Source: Dermatophilaceae bacterium Soc4.6 (GTDB lineage: Bacteria; Actinomycetota; Actinomycetes; Actinomycetales; Dermatophilaceae). From it: a DNA stretch of 64,000 bases. Shown one piece after another: positions 26,322 to 34,558 of this stretch. A model generated the notes under the pieces. The model was not told the DNA's origin, ran no database searches, and was given only the letters and a program-made list of their open reading frames with translations. Made by a program: the position numbers and the translations under genes. The number at the start of each line of letters is the position of its first letter. The stretch's first letter is position 1. The stretch spans positions 1,488,001-1,552,000 of the forward strand of contig JAZGVH010000002.1 in the NCBI GenBank assembly GCA_039889245.1, written 5' to 3'.

Positions 26322-26761
26322 TCGCTGGCCACCCGGGTGAGGATCTGCGTGGCCCGGGCGAGCACGTCCTGCTCCTCGAGGCTGAGGTGCTTGACCCGGC
26401 TGGCCATCCACGCGTCGCGGCGGCGGCGGATCGACCGCACGCTGCGTCGGCCCTCGTCGGTCAGGCTGAGGATGACCTGACGCCCGTCGGTGGGGTCGTC
26501 CTGACGGCTGACCAGACCCTGCTCGACCAGTGCGGCGACGGTGCGGGTCATGCTCGGCTTTGCGACGCGCTCGATCTCGGCCAGCTCGCCGGGCGTGCGC
26601 GGGGCACCCTCGAGTCGGCACAGCACCGAGAACTGGTGGGGAGCCACGTCGTGGCTGGACTCGAAGCGGACACGGCGGCTGATCCGCATACAGGCCAGGC
26701 GAAGGTCGGCCGAGAGGTGGGCGATCTGCTGGGGGGTGAAGGAGGTGGGCGCGCTGTTCAT
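26318..26761 (-). CDS. MarR-family regulator of efflux operon
   Basis: A 147-residue winged-helix dimer protein. The domain runs from LSADLRLACMRISRRVRF to the dimerisation helix at the C-terminus. The recognition region is PGELAEIERVAKPSMTRTVAALVEQGLVSRQDDPTDGRQVILSLT, with the wing motif DPTDGRQV. MarR proteins usually repress their own operon and release DNA on binding phenolic or drug ligands. An 8-bp perfect inverted repeat begins five bases upstream of the ATG. No Shine-Dalgarno is evident, so the transcript may be leaderless or nearly so. Confidence 0.93.
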   Translation of the reverse strand: MNSAPTSFTPQQIAHLSADLRLACMRISRRVRFESSHDVAPHQFSVLCRLEGAPRTPGELAEIERVAKPSMTRTVAALVEQGLVSRQDDPTDGRQVILSLTDEGRRSVRSIRRRRDAWMASRVKHLSLEEQDVLARATQILTRVASE

Positions 26762-26765
26762 CGGT

Positions 26766-26795
26766 CGTTAGCCTAACTCATTACCTTGGCTAACG
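26766..26795. promoter_or_regulatory. MarR operator candidate (iron-box-like)
   Basis: CGTTAGCC (26766-26773) and GGCTAACG (26788-26795) form a perfect 8-bp inverted repeat with a 14-bp AT-rich spacer, immediately upstream of the MarR ATG. On the minus strand it contains TTAGGCTAAC, ten of the central bases of the IdeR/DtxR box, but the flanks do not fit. MarR autoregulation is the simpler reading. Confidence 0.6.
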
Positions 26796-26926
26796 ATCTC
26801 TGGGTCCGGGGGGTGACTCGGAGTCGACCCCGCAGCGGTCCGGTCGGGTCGGGCGCGACGCCGCCGGTCTGGCCCGTGCGCACCTCGAGCCCCAGCGCCC
26901 AGCCGCGGGCCGCATAGCCTTGGGTC

Positions 26927-27190
26927 ATGAGCACCCCCGACGCCCGTATGGAGTCCTCCCCCGCCGGGGGCGCGGGGGCGGGCCCACGACCGGCGACCGT
27001 CTCGGTCCCGACGGTCTGCGTCGTCGGGTCGCTCGCGTGGCTGGTCGTGCTCGTGGTCACCCTGGTGGTGCCGGATCTCCACACGGGCGAACGCTCGTGG
27101 TGGCCGTGGACGGCCGTCGCCGGGCTCGCGCTCGGCGTCGGGTGCTGGCTCTACGTCAGGCGCGGGCGGGGGAATGCCGCAGGCGCCTGA
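26927..27190 (+). CDS. DUF2530-family membrane protein
   Basis: An 87-residue protein with two helices: VPTVCVVGSLAWLVVLVVTLVVP and WWPWTAVAGLALGVGCWLYV. The ERSWWPWT-x-A-G-LALG segment is the DUF2530 signature known from actinobacteria, where the gene often lies beside a MarR gene, as here. A Gly/Pro/Ala-rich N-terminus precedes helix 1. ATG 26927. Function unknown. Its stop nearly touches the convergent stop of the DUF3027 gene (27193). Confidence 0.8.
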   Translation: MSTPDARMESSPAGGAGAGPRPATVSVPTVCVVGSLAWLVVLVVTLVVPDLHTGERSWWPWTAVAGLALGVGCWLYVRRGRGNAAGA

Positions 27191-27192
27191 GC

Positions 27193-27957
27193 TCAGACGA
27201 ACTCGAGCGCCAGCTCGTCGAGGATCGGCTCACCCATGGGCTCGGGCTCGGGCAGCGGCGCACGGGTCTCGCTGTGCGCACCGCAGCCGTGGTCGAGGCT
27301 GACGACTGTGCCGTCGGAGGGCGACCACTCGCTGGCGCAGACACCGAAGACGATGCGCAGGGCCCCGGCCATCGGCACGTAGAAGCCGCAGCTCGAGCAC
27401 GACGCCTCGGCCTTGACCGCGACCTCGGCGGTCGGCCCGTGCGACCCGTCGTACCAGCGCTGGGCGGCGTCGTCGCGGCCCTCGGCGCTGAGCACCCGCG
27501 GGCGCCCCAGACCGAGCTCGACGAAGCCGACCTGGTCGACGTCGTCGTCGCCCGTCGCCTCGAACCCCGCCTCGAGCAGCGGGTCGTCCTCGCGGTAGGG
27601 CAGGACGTCGCCGGCGCTGAGGTCGCCGGGGGCGAGACGCTCGTCATACGGCAGCCACTGCGGTGACAGCACCGAGTCGGGGCCCGGCACGAGGTTGGTC
27701 TCGCAGACCGTGGCGTCCTTCTGCCGAGGCGCGCGGGCCACGCTGACCGCCCAGCGCCAGCCCCGGTAGGCCGGGCTCGAGCAGTCGAAGTAGTGCGTGG
27801 CCAGGCGCTCGCCCTCCATCACCATCTCGAGGTGCTCACCGACCGCGCCGGCCAGCGCGACGTCGTCGAGGGCGGCCCGGGCGACGTCGACGGCGGCCGC
27901 GAGGGTCGCGTCCTTCTTCAGGGGCTTGGAGTCGGTGCTGGAGTCGGGCACGGTCAC
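27193..27957 (-). CDS. DUF3027-family protein
   Basis: A 254-residue actinobacterial protein. The core includes THYFDCSSPAYRGWRWAVSVARAPRQKDATVCETNLVPG, the family's most conserved block, then LSPQWLPYDERLAPGDLSAGDVLPY. A C-x2-C pair occurs in ASCSSCGFYVPM, and further cysteines (FGVCASEW, DHGCGAH) suggest a metal site. It is known to neighbour cold-shock genes and overlaps one here by four bases (27954-27957). The biochemical role is not known. No membrane segment is seen. Confidence 0.85.
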   Translation of the reverse strand: MTVPDSSTDSKPLKKDATLAAAVDVARAALDDVALAGAVGEHLEMVMEGERLATHYFDCSSPAYRGWRWAVSVARAPRQKDATVCETNLVPGPDSVLSPQWLPYDERLAPGDLSAGDVLPYREDDPLLEAGFEATGDDDVDQVGFVELGLGRPRVLSAEGRDDAAQRWYDGSHGPTAEVAVKAEASCSSCGFYVPMAGALRIVFGVCASEWSPSDGTVVSLDHGCGAHSETRAPLPEPEPMGEPILDELALEFV

Positions 27958-28349
27958 GCCTCGAGGTCGGTGGCGACGGCCCGCATGACCTGCGAGACCT
28001 TGGATGCGAACTCCTTGTCGGGGTAGCGCCCGTGACGCAGGCCCTCACCGACCGAGTCGAGCAGGGCGATGAGGTCCTCGACGATGACGACCATGTCGTC
28101 GGCGGGCTTGCGCAGCGCGGCCCGCTTGCCCGCGGTGACGGTCGGCGCGGGGTCGAGCACGCGCAGCGACAGCGCCTGGGCGCCGCGGCGGCCCTCGACG
28201 ATGCCGAACTCGACGCGCGTGCCGCCCTTGAGCGTGGTGGTGCCCTCAGGCAGGGCGTTGGCGTGCAGGAAGACGTCAGCGCCCTCGTCGTCGGAGAGGA
28301 AGCCGAAGCCCTTCTCGGCGTCGTACCACTTCACCTTGCCGGTCGGCAT
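27954..28349 (-). CDS. cold-shock domain protein with C-terminal extension
   Basis: A 131-residue protein. Residues 1-65 form a cold-shock (OB-fold) domain with RNP-1 KGFGFLS and RNP-2 VFLHANAL, which bind single-stranded RNA or DNA. The start MPTGKVKWYDAEKGFGF is typical of the actinobacterial CspB-like form. A C-terminal extension of about 65 residues (from KRAALRKPADDMVVIVEDLIALLDSVGEGL) is helical and specific to this larger class. ATG 28349 has GAGG close upstream. It is the first gene of an operon with DUF3027. Likely an RNA chaperone or growth-phase regulator. Confidence 0.9.
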   Translation of the reverse strand: MPTGKVKWYDAEKGFGFLSDDEGADVFLHANALPEGTTTLKGGTRVEFGIVEGRRGAQALSLRVLDPAPTVTAGKRAALRKPADDMVVIVEDLIALLDSVGEGLRHGRYPDKEFASKVSQVMRAVATDLEA

Positions 28350-28465
28350 GGGTTACCTCGTTCGGGAGTTGTCGAGTCTGCGGCGCGTCGACGACCTGGG
28401 TCGCGACGCTGCGGGGATGACCCCCACTTTACGGGAGGCCACCAACCCGTTTGACCGCCGTCGGC

Positions 28466-28500
28466 AGGCGGGGCGGGCAGGCGGGGCGGGCGGGCGGGCG
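28466..28500 (+). repeat. G-rich tract in cold-shock promoter region
   Basis: The 171-bp gap between csp and the epimerase stop contains GGCGGGGCGGGCAGGCGGGG followed by three GGGC units. At least four runs of three or more G could fold as a G-quadruplex on the plus strand, opposite the csp coding strand. Otherwise the gap holds the csp upstream region. Confidence 0.4.
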
Positions 28501-28520
28501 CCGAGCCTCCGCGAGCGGTC

Positions 28521-29459
28521 TCAGCCGATGCGGATGCCCCAGGTGCCGGTGTGCGAGCCCCCCGGCTCGAGCACCACGAGGTCGGCGCCCGACGCGAGGG
28601 CCGCCGGCGGGCAGGTCATCGGCTCGATGGCGATGCCGTTGCTGCCCTCGGTCTGCGAGGTCGAGCGGCCGGTGAAGACCTGCATCCAGCCGTAGTGCTC
28701 GTCGGCCCACAGGGTCACGGCGCCCAGCGCGACCCCGTCGAGCCGCGCCTCCCAACGGCCGTCCCCACCGCGCGCGAGGTCGGTGAAGGCGGTGTCGAGG
28801 TCGGTCGCACCGAGCACGCGCCCACCCCGGAAGTCGTAGGCCGTGCCGTCGACCCGGTGGGTCGCGACCGGCAGGAGCCGGTCGGGAGTGACCTCGAGGA
28901 AGCTCGAGCCGGGCAGGGTGAGCGAGAGGTCGTCGAGGGGGGTGTCGCCGACGTGGAGGTAGGGGTGTGCGCCGTAGCCGTAGGGCGCCCGGGTGGAGGA
29001 CCGGTTGACGGCGCTCGTCGTCACCTCGAGCCCGGCCTCGGTCAGCGTGTAGGTCGTGGCGAGGTCGAGCACCCAGTCCCACCCCGGCTGGGGGTGCAGT
29101 CGGTGGGTGAGGGTGACGTGGTGCTCGCCGAGGTCGCCGAGCCCCCACGAGGCCCAGCGCACCAGCCCGTGGCTCGCGTTGTGCAGCTTGGGCTCCGTCA
29201 GCGGCAGCTGGTGGTCGACGCCGTCGAAGCTCCAGCGACCGTCGGCGACACGGTTGGGCCACGGGATCAGCTGTTGCCCGCGGCCAGCCACGACCGTGGC
29301 GTCGGCGGGGTAGCCGGCGACGACATCCACCCCGCCGCGGCTCCAGCTGCGCAGCCCGCCGCCGACCTCCACCACGGTCAGCACGTCGCCGCCGCGGCTG
29401 ATGGTCCACTGCTGGCCGGTGGGCTGGCCCTCCGGGGCGAGGGCGGAGAAGGACGTCAC
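28521..29459 (-). CDS. aldose 1-epimerase family protein
   Basis: A 312-residue galactose-mutarotase-fold protein that interconverts alpha and beta anomers of sugars. Seen: GRGQQLIPWPNRVADGRWSFDG (the conserved PWPNRI/V segment), HGLVRWASW with the first catalytic His, GYGAHPYLHVGD with the second His, and the late glutamate base in GIAIEPMTCPPAAL. These are the key elements of the bacterial aldose 1-epimerase subgroup. No signal peptide. GTG 29459. It stands alone and may serve the galactoside pathway encoded at 11-17 kb, though this is only thematic. Divergent from the helicase-associated gene. Confidence 0.9.
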   Translation of the reverse strand: MTSFSALAPEGQPTGQQWTISRGGDVLTVVEVGGGLRSWSRGGVDVVAGYPADATVVAGRGQQLIPWPNRVADGRWSFDGVDHQLPLTEPKLHNASHGLVRWASWGLGDLGEHHVTLTHRLHPQPGWDWVLDLATTYTLTEAGLEVTTSAVNRSSTRAPYGYGAHPYLHVGDTPLDDLSLTLPGSSFLEVTPDRLLPVATHRVDGTAYDFRGGRVLGATDLDTAFTDLARGGDGRWEARLDGVALGAVTLWADEHYGWMQVFTGRSTSQTEGSNGIAIEPMTCPPAALASGADLVVLEPGGSHTGTWGIRIG

Positions 29460-29546
29460 CCTCCCAACCTATCGGCGGGCCGAGCGCCGGTGCCCCACCC
29501 GTGGGCGCGTCGGCACCACCGGGGCCGCCCCGACTACCGTGGTGCG

Positions 29547-31928
29547 GTGCCCCCCCGCCGTCGATCCTCCGCGACCACAGCCCCCGCGGTGACCGCCCCC
29601 GCGGCCCGCAGCCTGGCCGACGACATCCGGGCCCGCAGCGACGACGAGCTGGTCGCGCTGGTGGTCGGCCGCCCCGACCTGGCCCGCCCCGCCCCCGCCG
29701 ACCTCACCTCGCTGGCGGCCCGGGCCAGCACGCGCGCCAGCGTGCAGCGCTGCCTCGAGGCGCTCGACCGCGGCCAGCTGCAGGTGCTCGAGGCCACGGT
29801 CGTCGTCGGCGACGGCGCGGCGCCCGCTCGGGTCGCAGCCCTGCTCGGCGAGGGCGCCGACCCCGAGCGCGACGTGGCGCCGGTGCTCGAGCAGCTGCGC
29901 AGCCTCGGCCTGCTCTGGCGCGCCAGCGACGGGCTGCACGTGGTGCGCACCGTGCCCGACGTGCTCGGGCCCACGCCCGTCGGTCTGGGCCCCGCCGCAG
30001 CCGACCTCCAGGGCACACCGACGGCCGGGCTCACGGACCCGCACGAGATCGCCCGGCTCGTCGAGCGGGCCCCGCCGGGCGCTCGAGCTGTGCTCGACCG
30101 GCTCGCCTGGGGACCTCCGGTGGGTGTCGTGGGCGCCGCCGCAGGCAGCGGACAGGGCGGCACCGACGGCGCCGGCTGGCTGCTCGAGCGGGGACTGCTC
30201 GCCCGTCTCGCGCCCGAGCTCACGGCGCTGCGCAGCACGGTGGCCGCGCCCAACGACCTGCGGGTCGTGCTGCCCCGCGACGTGGCAATCGTGTTGCGAG
30301 GCGGGCAGATCCACGCCCACCCGGCGCTCGCACCTCCCCCGGCCCGGACCACCCCCCTGGCGCAGGACGTCATCGACGCGACAGCCGCCGGGGTCGTCGT
30401 CGACCTGCTCACCCACGTCGAGGAGCTGGTGCTGCGGTGGGGGTCCAACCCGCCGCGGGTGCTGCGCACCGGTGGGCTCTCCATACGCGACCTGCGGGTG
30501 GTCGGCACGTCGCTCGAGCTGCCGGCCGATCAGGCCGCCTTCGTCGTCGAGATCGCGTATGCCGCGGGCCTCGTCGCCGACGACGGCGAGCTCGCGCCGG
30601 TGTGGGCACCGACGACGGCGTCCGACGAGTGGCAGGCCCTGCCCGCCGGGTCACGCTGGGAGCGGCTGGCGACCGGCTGGTTCGCCTCGATGCGCGCCAC
30701 CCACCTGGTCGGGGGGCGTGACGCCACCACGACGGCGGGCGGGGCCGCCCCCTCGAGCTCCAACGCGCTCGGACCCGACGTGCAGTGGCCGGCCATCAGG
30801 GCGCTGCGGGCCGAGGTGCTCAGCGAGCTGGCCACGAGCCCCGAGGGCGCCGTGACGGCGAGCGAGTCCGTGGTCGAGCGACTGCTGTGGCGGCGACCCC
30901 TGCGCAACCCGCGGATGCTGCGCGACGCCGCCGCAGCCGTCCTGCGCGAGGCCGAGTGGCTGGGCGTGACCGGACGTGGCGCCCTCTCCCGTGCCGGTCG
31001 AGCGTTGGTGGTCAAGGTGGGCGACGCCGCGGCCGCGATGGGCTCGGCCCTGCCCGAGTCGGTGGACTACGTGCTCCTGCAGGCCGACCTGACGGCCATC
31101 GCGCCCGGCCCGCTCGAAGGAGAGCTGGCCCGCCTCATGCGACTGGTCTCCGACGTCGAGTCGCGAGGCGGCGCAACGGTGCACAGGCTCTCACCGACCT
31201 CGGTGCGCCGCGCCCTCGACGTGGGGTGGACCGCCGACGAGCTGCTCGAGCGTCTGCGCGAGGCGAGCCGCACCGGCGTGCCCCAGCCGCTGGAGTACCT
31301 CGTGCGTGACCTCGCCCGACGCCACGGCCAGACCCGGGTGGGCGCCGCCACCGCCTACATCCGCAGTGACGACGAGGCGGTGCTCGAGACCATGGTGGCC
31401 GAGCGGTCGCTCGGGGCGCTGCGCCTGCGCCGCATCGCGCCGACCGTCGTGATCTCCGGGGCGGATCCCGTCACGATGCTGGAGATGCTGCGCGACAAGG
31501 GTTTTGCCCCGGTGCAGGAGGGGTCCGACGGCCAGGTCGTCGTCACCGCACCCCCCGAGCGACGGGCCCGCGACCGGCGACCCGCGGCGCGACCCGTCGT
31601 GGCTGCGGTCGACGCCGAGCTGGCCGGGCGGCTCGTCACCGGGCTGCGGACCGCCGAGATCTCGGCCCAGGCGCTGCGCTCGCGTCAGGAGGCCGACGGG
31701 CCGGTGCTCGAGGCCACCGACCCGACCGTCACCATCGCGCTGCTGCGAGACGCCGCCGCCGACCAGCGTGGAGTCTGGATCGGCTACGCCGACAACGGTG
31801 GTCGCTCCACCACCCACCTGTTCTACCCCCTGGCGATCGACGGTGGTCGAGCCTTCGGGCGCCTCGCCGACAGCGCCGAGGAGCGCGCCTTCGTCATCCA
31901 CCGCATCACGGGCGTCGCCAGCGCCTGA
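29547..31928 (+). CDS. helicase-associated protein, partner of XPB helicase
   Basis: A 793-residue protein with a 'helicase conserved C-terminal' (Helicase_C_3) type domain but no ATPase motifs. Seen: LADDIRARSDDELVALVVGRPDL and a winged-helix-like segment near RCLEALDRGQLQVLEATVV. The late region YVLLQADLTAIAPGPLEGELARLMRLVSDVESRGGATVHRLS is the domain signature, and GVWIGYADNGGRSTTHLFYPLAIDGG is WYL-like. Mycobacteria carry a similar large protein beside the ERCC3/XPB helicase gene, the same layout as here. It probably helps the helicase in DNA repair or transcription-coupled work. GTG 29547 starts the conserved frame. Confidence 0.85.
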   Translation: MPPRRRSSATTAPAVTAPAARSLADDIRARSDDELVALVVGRPDLARPAPADLTSLAARASTRASVQRCLEALDRGQLQVLEATVVVGDGAAPARVAALLGEGADPERDVAPVLEQLRSLGLLWRASDGLHVVRTVPDVLGPTPVGLGPAAADLQGTPTAGLTDPHEIARLVERAPPGARAVLDRLAWGPPVGVVGAAAGSGQGGTDGAGWLLERGLLARLAPELTALRSTVAAPNDLRVVLPRDVAIVLRGGQIHAHPALAPPPARTTPLAQDVIDATAAGVVVDLLTHVEELVLRWGSNPPRVLRTGGLSIRDLRVVGTSLELPADQAAFVVEIAYAAGLVADDGELAPVWAPTTASDEWQALPAGSRWERLATGWFASMRATHLVGGRDATTTAGGAAPSSSNALGPDVQWPAIRALRAEVLSELATSPEGAVTASESVVERLLWRRPLRNPRMLRDAAAAVLREAEWLGVTGRGALSRAGRALVVKVGDAAAAMGSALPESVDYVLLQADLTAIAPGPLEGELARLMRLVSDVESRGGATVHRLSPTSVRRALDVGWTADELLERLREASRTGVPQPLEYLVRDLARRHGQTRVGAATAYIRSDDEAVLETMVAERSLGALRLRRIAPTVVISGADPVTMLEMLRDKGFAPVQEGSDGQVVVTAPPERRARDRRPAARPVVAAVDAELAGRLVTGLRTAEISAQALRSRQEADGPVLEATDPTVTIALLRDAAADQRGVWIGYADNGGRSTTHLFYPLAIDGGRAFGRLADSAEERAFVIHRITGVASA

Positions 31929-32058
31929 TCGCAGCTGTCCCGGTTGCTCCGGCCGTCAGCCTGACGCCTGTCCGCGCGGGACGCGGAGACGGCGAGAAGG
32001 ATACATTTCTGGTTCCGGCTCGCCCGTGGGGGTGGGCCCGCCCAGCCTGGAGGAACGC

Positions 32059-32619
32059 GTGAGCTCGTGGTCGGCACCCGGAGGCGGCGACGACGGCTAC
32101 CCGTCGCGCCCGCCACAGGACGCATCGCCGCCTCCCCCGGTCGCTCCACCCTACGGCGCCCCCGGCCCCTACGGAGCCCCGGACTCCTACGGCGCCCCCG
32201 GCCCCTACGGAGCCCCGGACTCCTATGGCGCCCCCGCCTCCTACGGCGCCCCCACCTTCCACAGCGCTCCAGCCATCTATGGAGCCCCCAGCCCCTACGG
32301 CACACCTCGGCTGGGCGGCCTCGCCCCCTACGGCCGGACGCCACCGATGACCTCGGGGTGGCGCTCCGGCACCATCACCCAGCTCGTCCTGTCGCTGCTG
32401 CTCACCTTCCTCGGCTGCGGCCTGGGTCTGCCCAGCCTGATCCTGTCGATCGTCGCGATGACCCGGTCACAGACCGACGGGACGTCCGCGACCCGGCTCG
32501 CCAAGGTGGGGTGGGTCTGCTTCGGGGTCGCCGCCGCCCTCGTCGTGGCGTTTTGGGCCTTCTTCGTCAGCTTCGTCAGCGGTCGGCCGGGCGCGGGCAA
32601 CCCCGTCGAGCAGATCTGA
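32059..32619 (+). CDS. DUF4190-like membrane protein with YGAP repeats
   Basis: A 186-residue protein. The first about 100 residues are a Pro/Gly/Tyr-rich disordered region with eight or more YGAP-type units (for example GPYGAPDSYGAP repeated twice). Two transmembrane helices follow: ITQLVLSLLLTFLGCGLGLPSLILSIVAM and KVGWVCFGVAAALVVAFWAFFVSFV. The helix-loop-helix resembles DUF4190. GTG 32059 has GGAGGA. Such proteins are probably envelope components; their function is not established. It lies between the helicase-associated gene and the helicase, possibly in the same transcript. The DNA repeat (TACGGCGCCCC-like, about 32151-32290) may vary in number. Confidence 0.75.
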   Translation: MSSWSAPGGGDDGYPSRPPQDASPPPPVAPPYGAPGPYGAPDSYGAPGPYGAPDSYGAPASYGAPTFHSAPAIYGAPSPYGTPRLGGLAPYGRTPPMTSGWRSGTITQLVLSLLLTFLGCGLGLPSLILSIVAMTRSQTDGTSATRLAKVGWVCFGVAAALVVAFWAFFVSFVSGRPGAGNPVEQI

Positions 32620-32677
32620 CCCCGCCTGCCGTGCCCGACGGAACAACTCCCCTCCACACGAGGTTGGACTGCAGAAC

Positions 32678-34318
32678 ATGAATGACGGCCCCCTCATCGT
32701 CCAGAGCGACAAGACCCTGCTGCTCGAGGTCGACCACCCGTCGGCCGAGCTGGCCCGACGCGCCATCGCCCCCTTCGCCGAGCTCGAGCGCGCGCCGGAG
32801 CACGTGCACACCTACCGCGTGACACCGCTGGGTCTGTGGAACGCGCGCGCCGCCGGCCACGACGCCGAGTCGGTCGTCAACGCCCTCATCACCCACAGCC
32901 GGTATGCCGTGCCGCAGGCCCTGCTCATCGACATCGCCGACACGATGGACCGCTACGGTCGGCTCACCCTCGACAAGCACCCCGAGCACGGGCTGACCCT
33001 CACGACCACCGACCGCCCGGTGCTCGAGGAGATCCTGCGGCACAGGCGGATCCAGCCGCTGCTCGGCGCGCGGATCGACGACCTGACGGTCGCGGTGCAC
33101 CCGAGCGAGCGAGGCCACCTCAAGCAGGAGCTGCTCAAGGTCGGGTGGCCGGCGGAGGACCTCGCGGGCTACGTCGACGGCGAGGCGCACCCCATCGAGC
33201 TGCTCACCGACGGCTGGTCGCTTCGCCCCTACCAGCAGCAGGCCGTCGACGGCTTCTGGCACGGCGGCTCCGGCGTCGTGGTGCTCCCCTGCGGTGCGGG
33301 CAAGACCCTGGTCGGCGCCGGCGCGATGGCTGCGGCGAAGGCGACCACCCTCATCCTCGTCACCAACACCGTCTCGGCCCGGCAGTGGAAGGAGGAGCTG
33401 ATCAAGCGCACCTCCCTCACCGAGGAGGAGATCGGTGAGTACTCCGGCTCCCGCAAGGAGATCCGTCCGGTCACCATCGCGACCTACCAGGTCCTGACGA
33501 CGAAGCGGAAGGGCGCCTACGCCCACCTCGACCTGCTCGACGCCCGCGACTGGGGCCTCGTGGTCTATGACGAGGTGCACCTGCTCCCCGCCCCCATCTT
33601 CCGCATGACCGCCGACCTGCAGGCCCGCCGCCGGCTCGGCCTCACCGCCACGCTCGTGCGCGAGGACGGCCGCGAGGGCGACGTCTTCTCGCTCATCGGC
33701 CCCAAGCGCTACGACGCGCCGTGGAAGGACATCGAGGCCCAGGGCTACATCGCGCCGGCCGACTGCGTCGAGGTGCGGGTCTCGCTGCCCGAGGGCCAGC
33801 GCATGGCGTATGCGATGAGCGAGCCCGAGGAGCGCTACCGGCTCTCGTCGTGCAGCTCCGCCAAGGACCCGGTCGTGCAGCGGCTCGTCGAGAAGCACCG
33901 CGGTGAGCCGACCCTCGTCATCGGTCAGTACCTCGACCAGCTCGAGACCCTCTCGCAGCGCCTCGACGCCCCGATCATCACCGGCGCGACCTCGGTAGCC
34001 GAGCGACAGAAGCTCTTCCAGGGGTTCCGGGTAGGCGAGATCCAGCTGCTCGTGGTCAGCAAGGTCGCCAACTTCTCGATCGACCTGCCCGAGGCCAGCG
34101 TCGCCATCCAGGTCTCGGGCACCTTCGGCTCACGCCAGGAGGAGGCCCAGCGCCTCGGCCGGGTGCTCCGCCCCAAGGGCGACGGCCGCACCGCGCACTT
34201 CTACACCGTCGTCGCGCGCGACACCGTCGACGCCGACTTCGCCGCGCACCGGCAGCGGTTCCTCGCCGAGCAGGGCTACGCCTACCGCATCGTCGACAGC
34301 GACGACCTGCCGGTGTGA
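32678..34318 (+). CDS. XPB/ERCC3-type DNA helicase
   Basis: A superfamily 2 3'-5' helicase of 546 residues. An N-terminal damage-recognition-like region (1-180) precedes RecA domain 1 with Walker A GAGKT (K209), the DEVH box starting at D298 in VVYDEVHLLP, and motif III LGLTATLVREDGREGD, which has the XPB-type RED motif. RecA domain 2 has motif V-like KVANFSIDLPEA and motif VI QRLGRVLRP. In mycobacteria the homologue is an ATP-dependent helicase thought to work in nucleotide excision repair. ATG 32678. A decayed duplicate of its last 17 codons lies 130 bp downstream. A hairpin at 34371 probably ends the transcript. Confidence 0.95.
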   Translation: MNDGPLIVQSDKTLLLEVDHPSAELARRAIAPFAELERAPEHVHTYRVTPLGLWNARAAGHDAESVVNALITHSRYAVPQALLIDIADTMDRYGRLTLDKHPEHGLTLTTTDRPVLEEILRHRRIQPLLGARIDDLTVAVHPSERGHLKQELLKVGWPAEDLAGYVDGEAHPIELLTDGWSLRPYQQQAVDGFWHGGSGVVVLPCGAGKTLVGAGAMAAAKATTLILVTNTVSARQWKEELIKRTSLTEEEIGEYSGSRKEIRPVTIATYQVLTTKRKGAYAHLDLLDARDWGLVVYDEVHLLPAPIFRMTADLQARRRLGLTATLVREDGREGDVFSLIGPKRYDAPWKDIEAQGYIAPADCVEVRVSLPEGQRMAYAMSEPEERYRLSSCSSAKDPVVQRLVEKHRGEPTLVIGQYLDQLETLSQRLDAPIITGATSVAERQKLFQGFRVGEIQLLVVSKVANFSIDLPEASVAIQVSGTFGSRQEEAQRLGRVLRPKGDGRTAHFYTVVARDTVDADFAAHRQRFLAEQGYAYRIVDSDDLPV

Positions 34319-34370
34319 CGCCGCGTCTGGCCCTCGTGAGGCGAAACCTCGCACCCGCCCCTGGGGTAGA

Positions 34371-34392
34371 CGGTCGCTGCATGGAGCGACCG
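34371..34392 (+). terminator. hairpin after helicase gene
   Basis: CGGTCGCT (34371-34378) and AGCGACCG (34385-34392) form a perfect 8-bp stem with a six-base loop, 53 bp after the helicase stop. No U-tract follows, as is common in this GC-rich genome. Confidence 0.5.
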
Positions 34393-34446
34393 ATCACCCC
34401 GACGCCATGCTCGGACCGGGGTGGCCGGTAACATCACCTCCAGCAC

Positions 34447-34512
34447 TCGGGTAGCGCCGAGCAGGGGCTCGCCCATCACGTCCTCCACAGCGACGACCTG
34501 CCCGTCTGGAGC
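34447..34512 (+). pseudogene. decayed duplicate of helicase 3' end
   Basis: Translated in the helicase-equivalent frame this stretch reads AEQGLAHHVLHSDDLPVW, against AEQGYAYRIVDSDDLPV-stop at the helicase terminus (34265-34318). Over 54 aligned bases 42 are identical, with no gaps. The copy lacks the stop, a start and any upstream helicase sequence; a TAA lies in frame shortly before it. It looks like a fossil of a local duplication or of a partial helicase gene that decayed. It overlaps no other gene. Confidence 0.65.
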
Positions 34513-34558
34513 GCCATCTTGGCTCATCCGGAAGGGGTGAAATGATACTTTTGTCCGT

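Noticed and set aside
28551..29546. A long N-terminal extension of the helicase-associated frame over the epimerase gene
   Set aside because: This part is antisense to a clear aldose epimerase; the conserved protein begins at GTG 29547.
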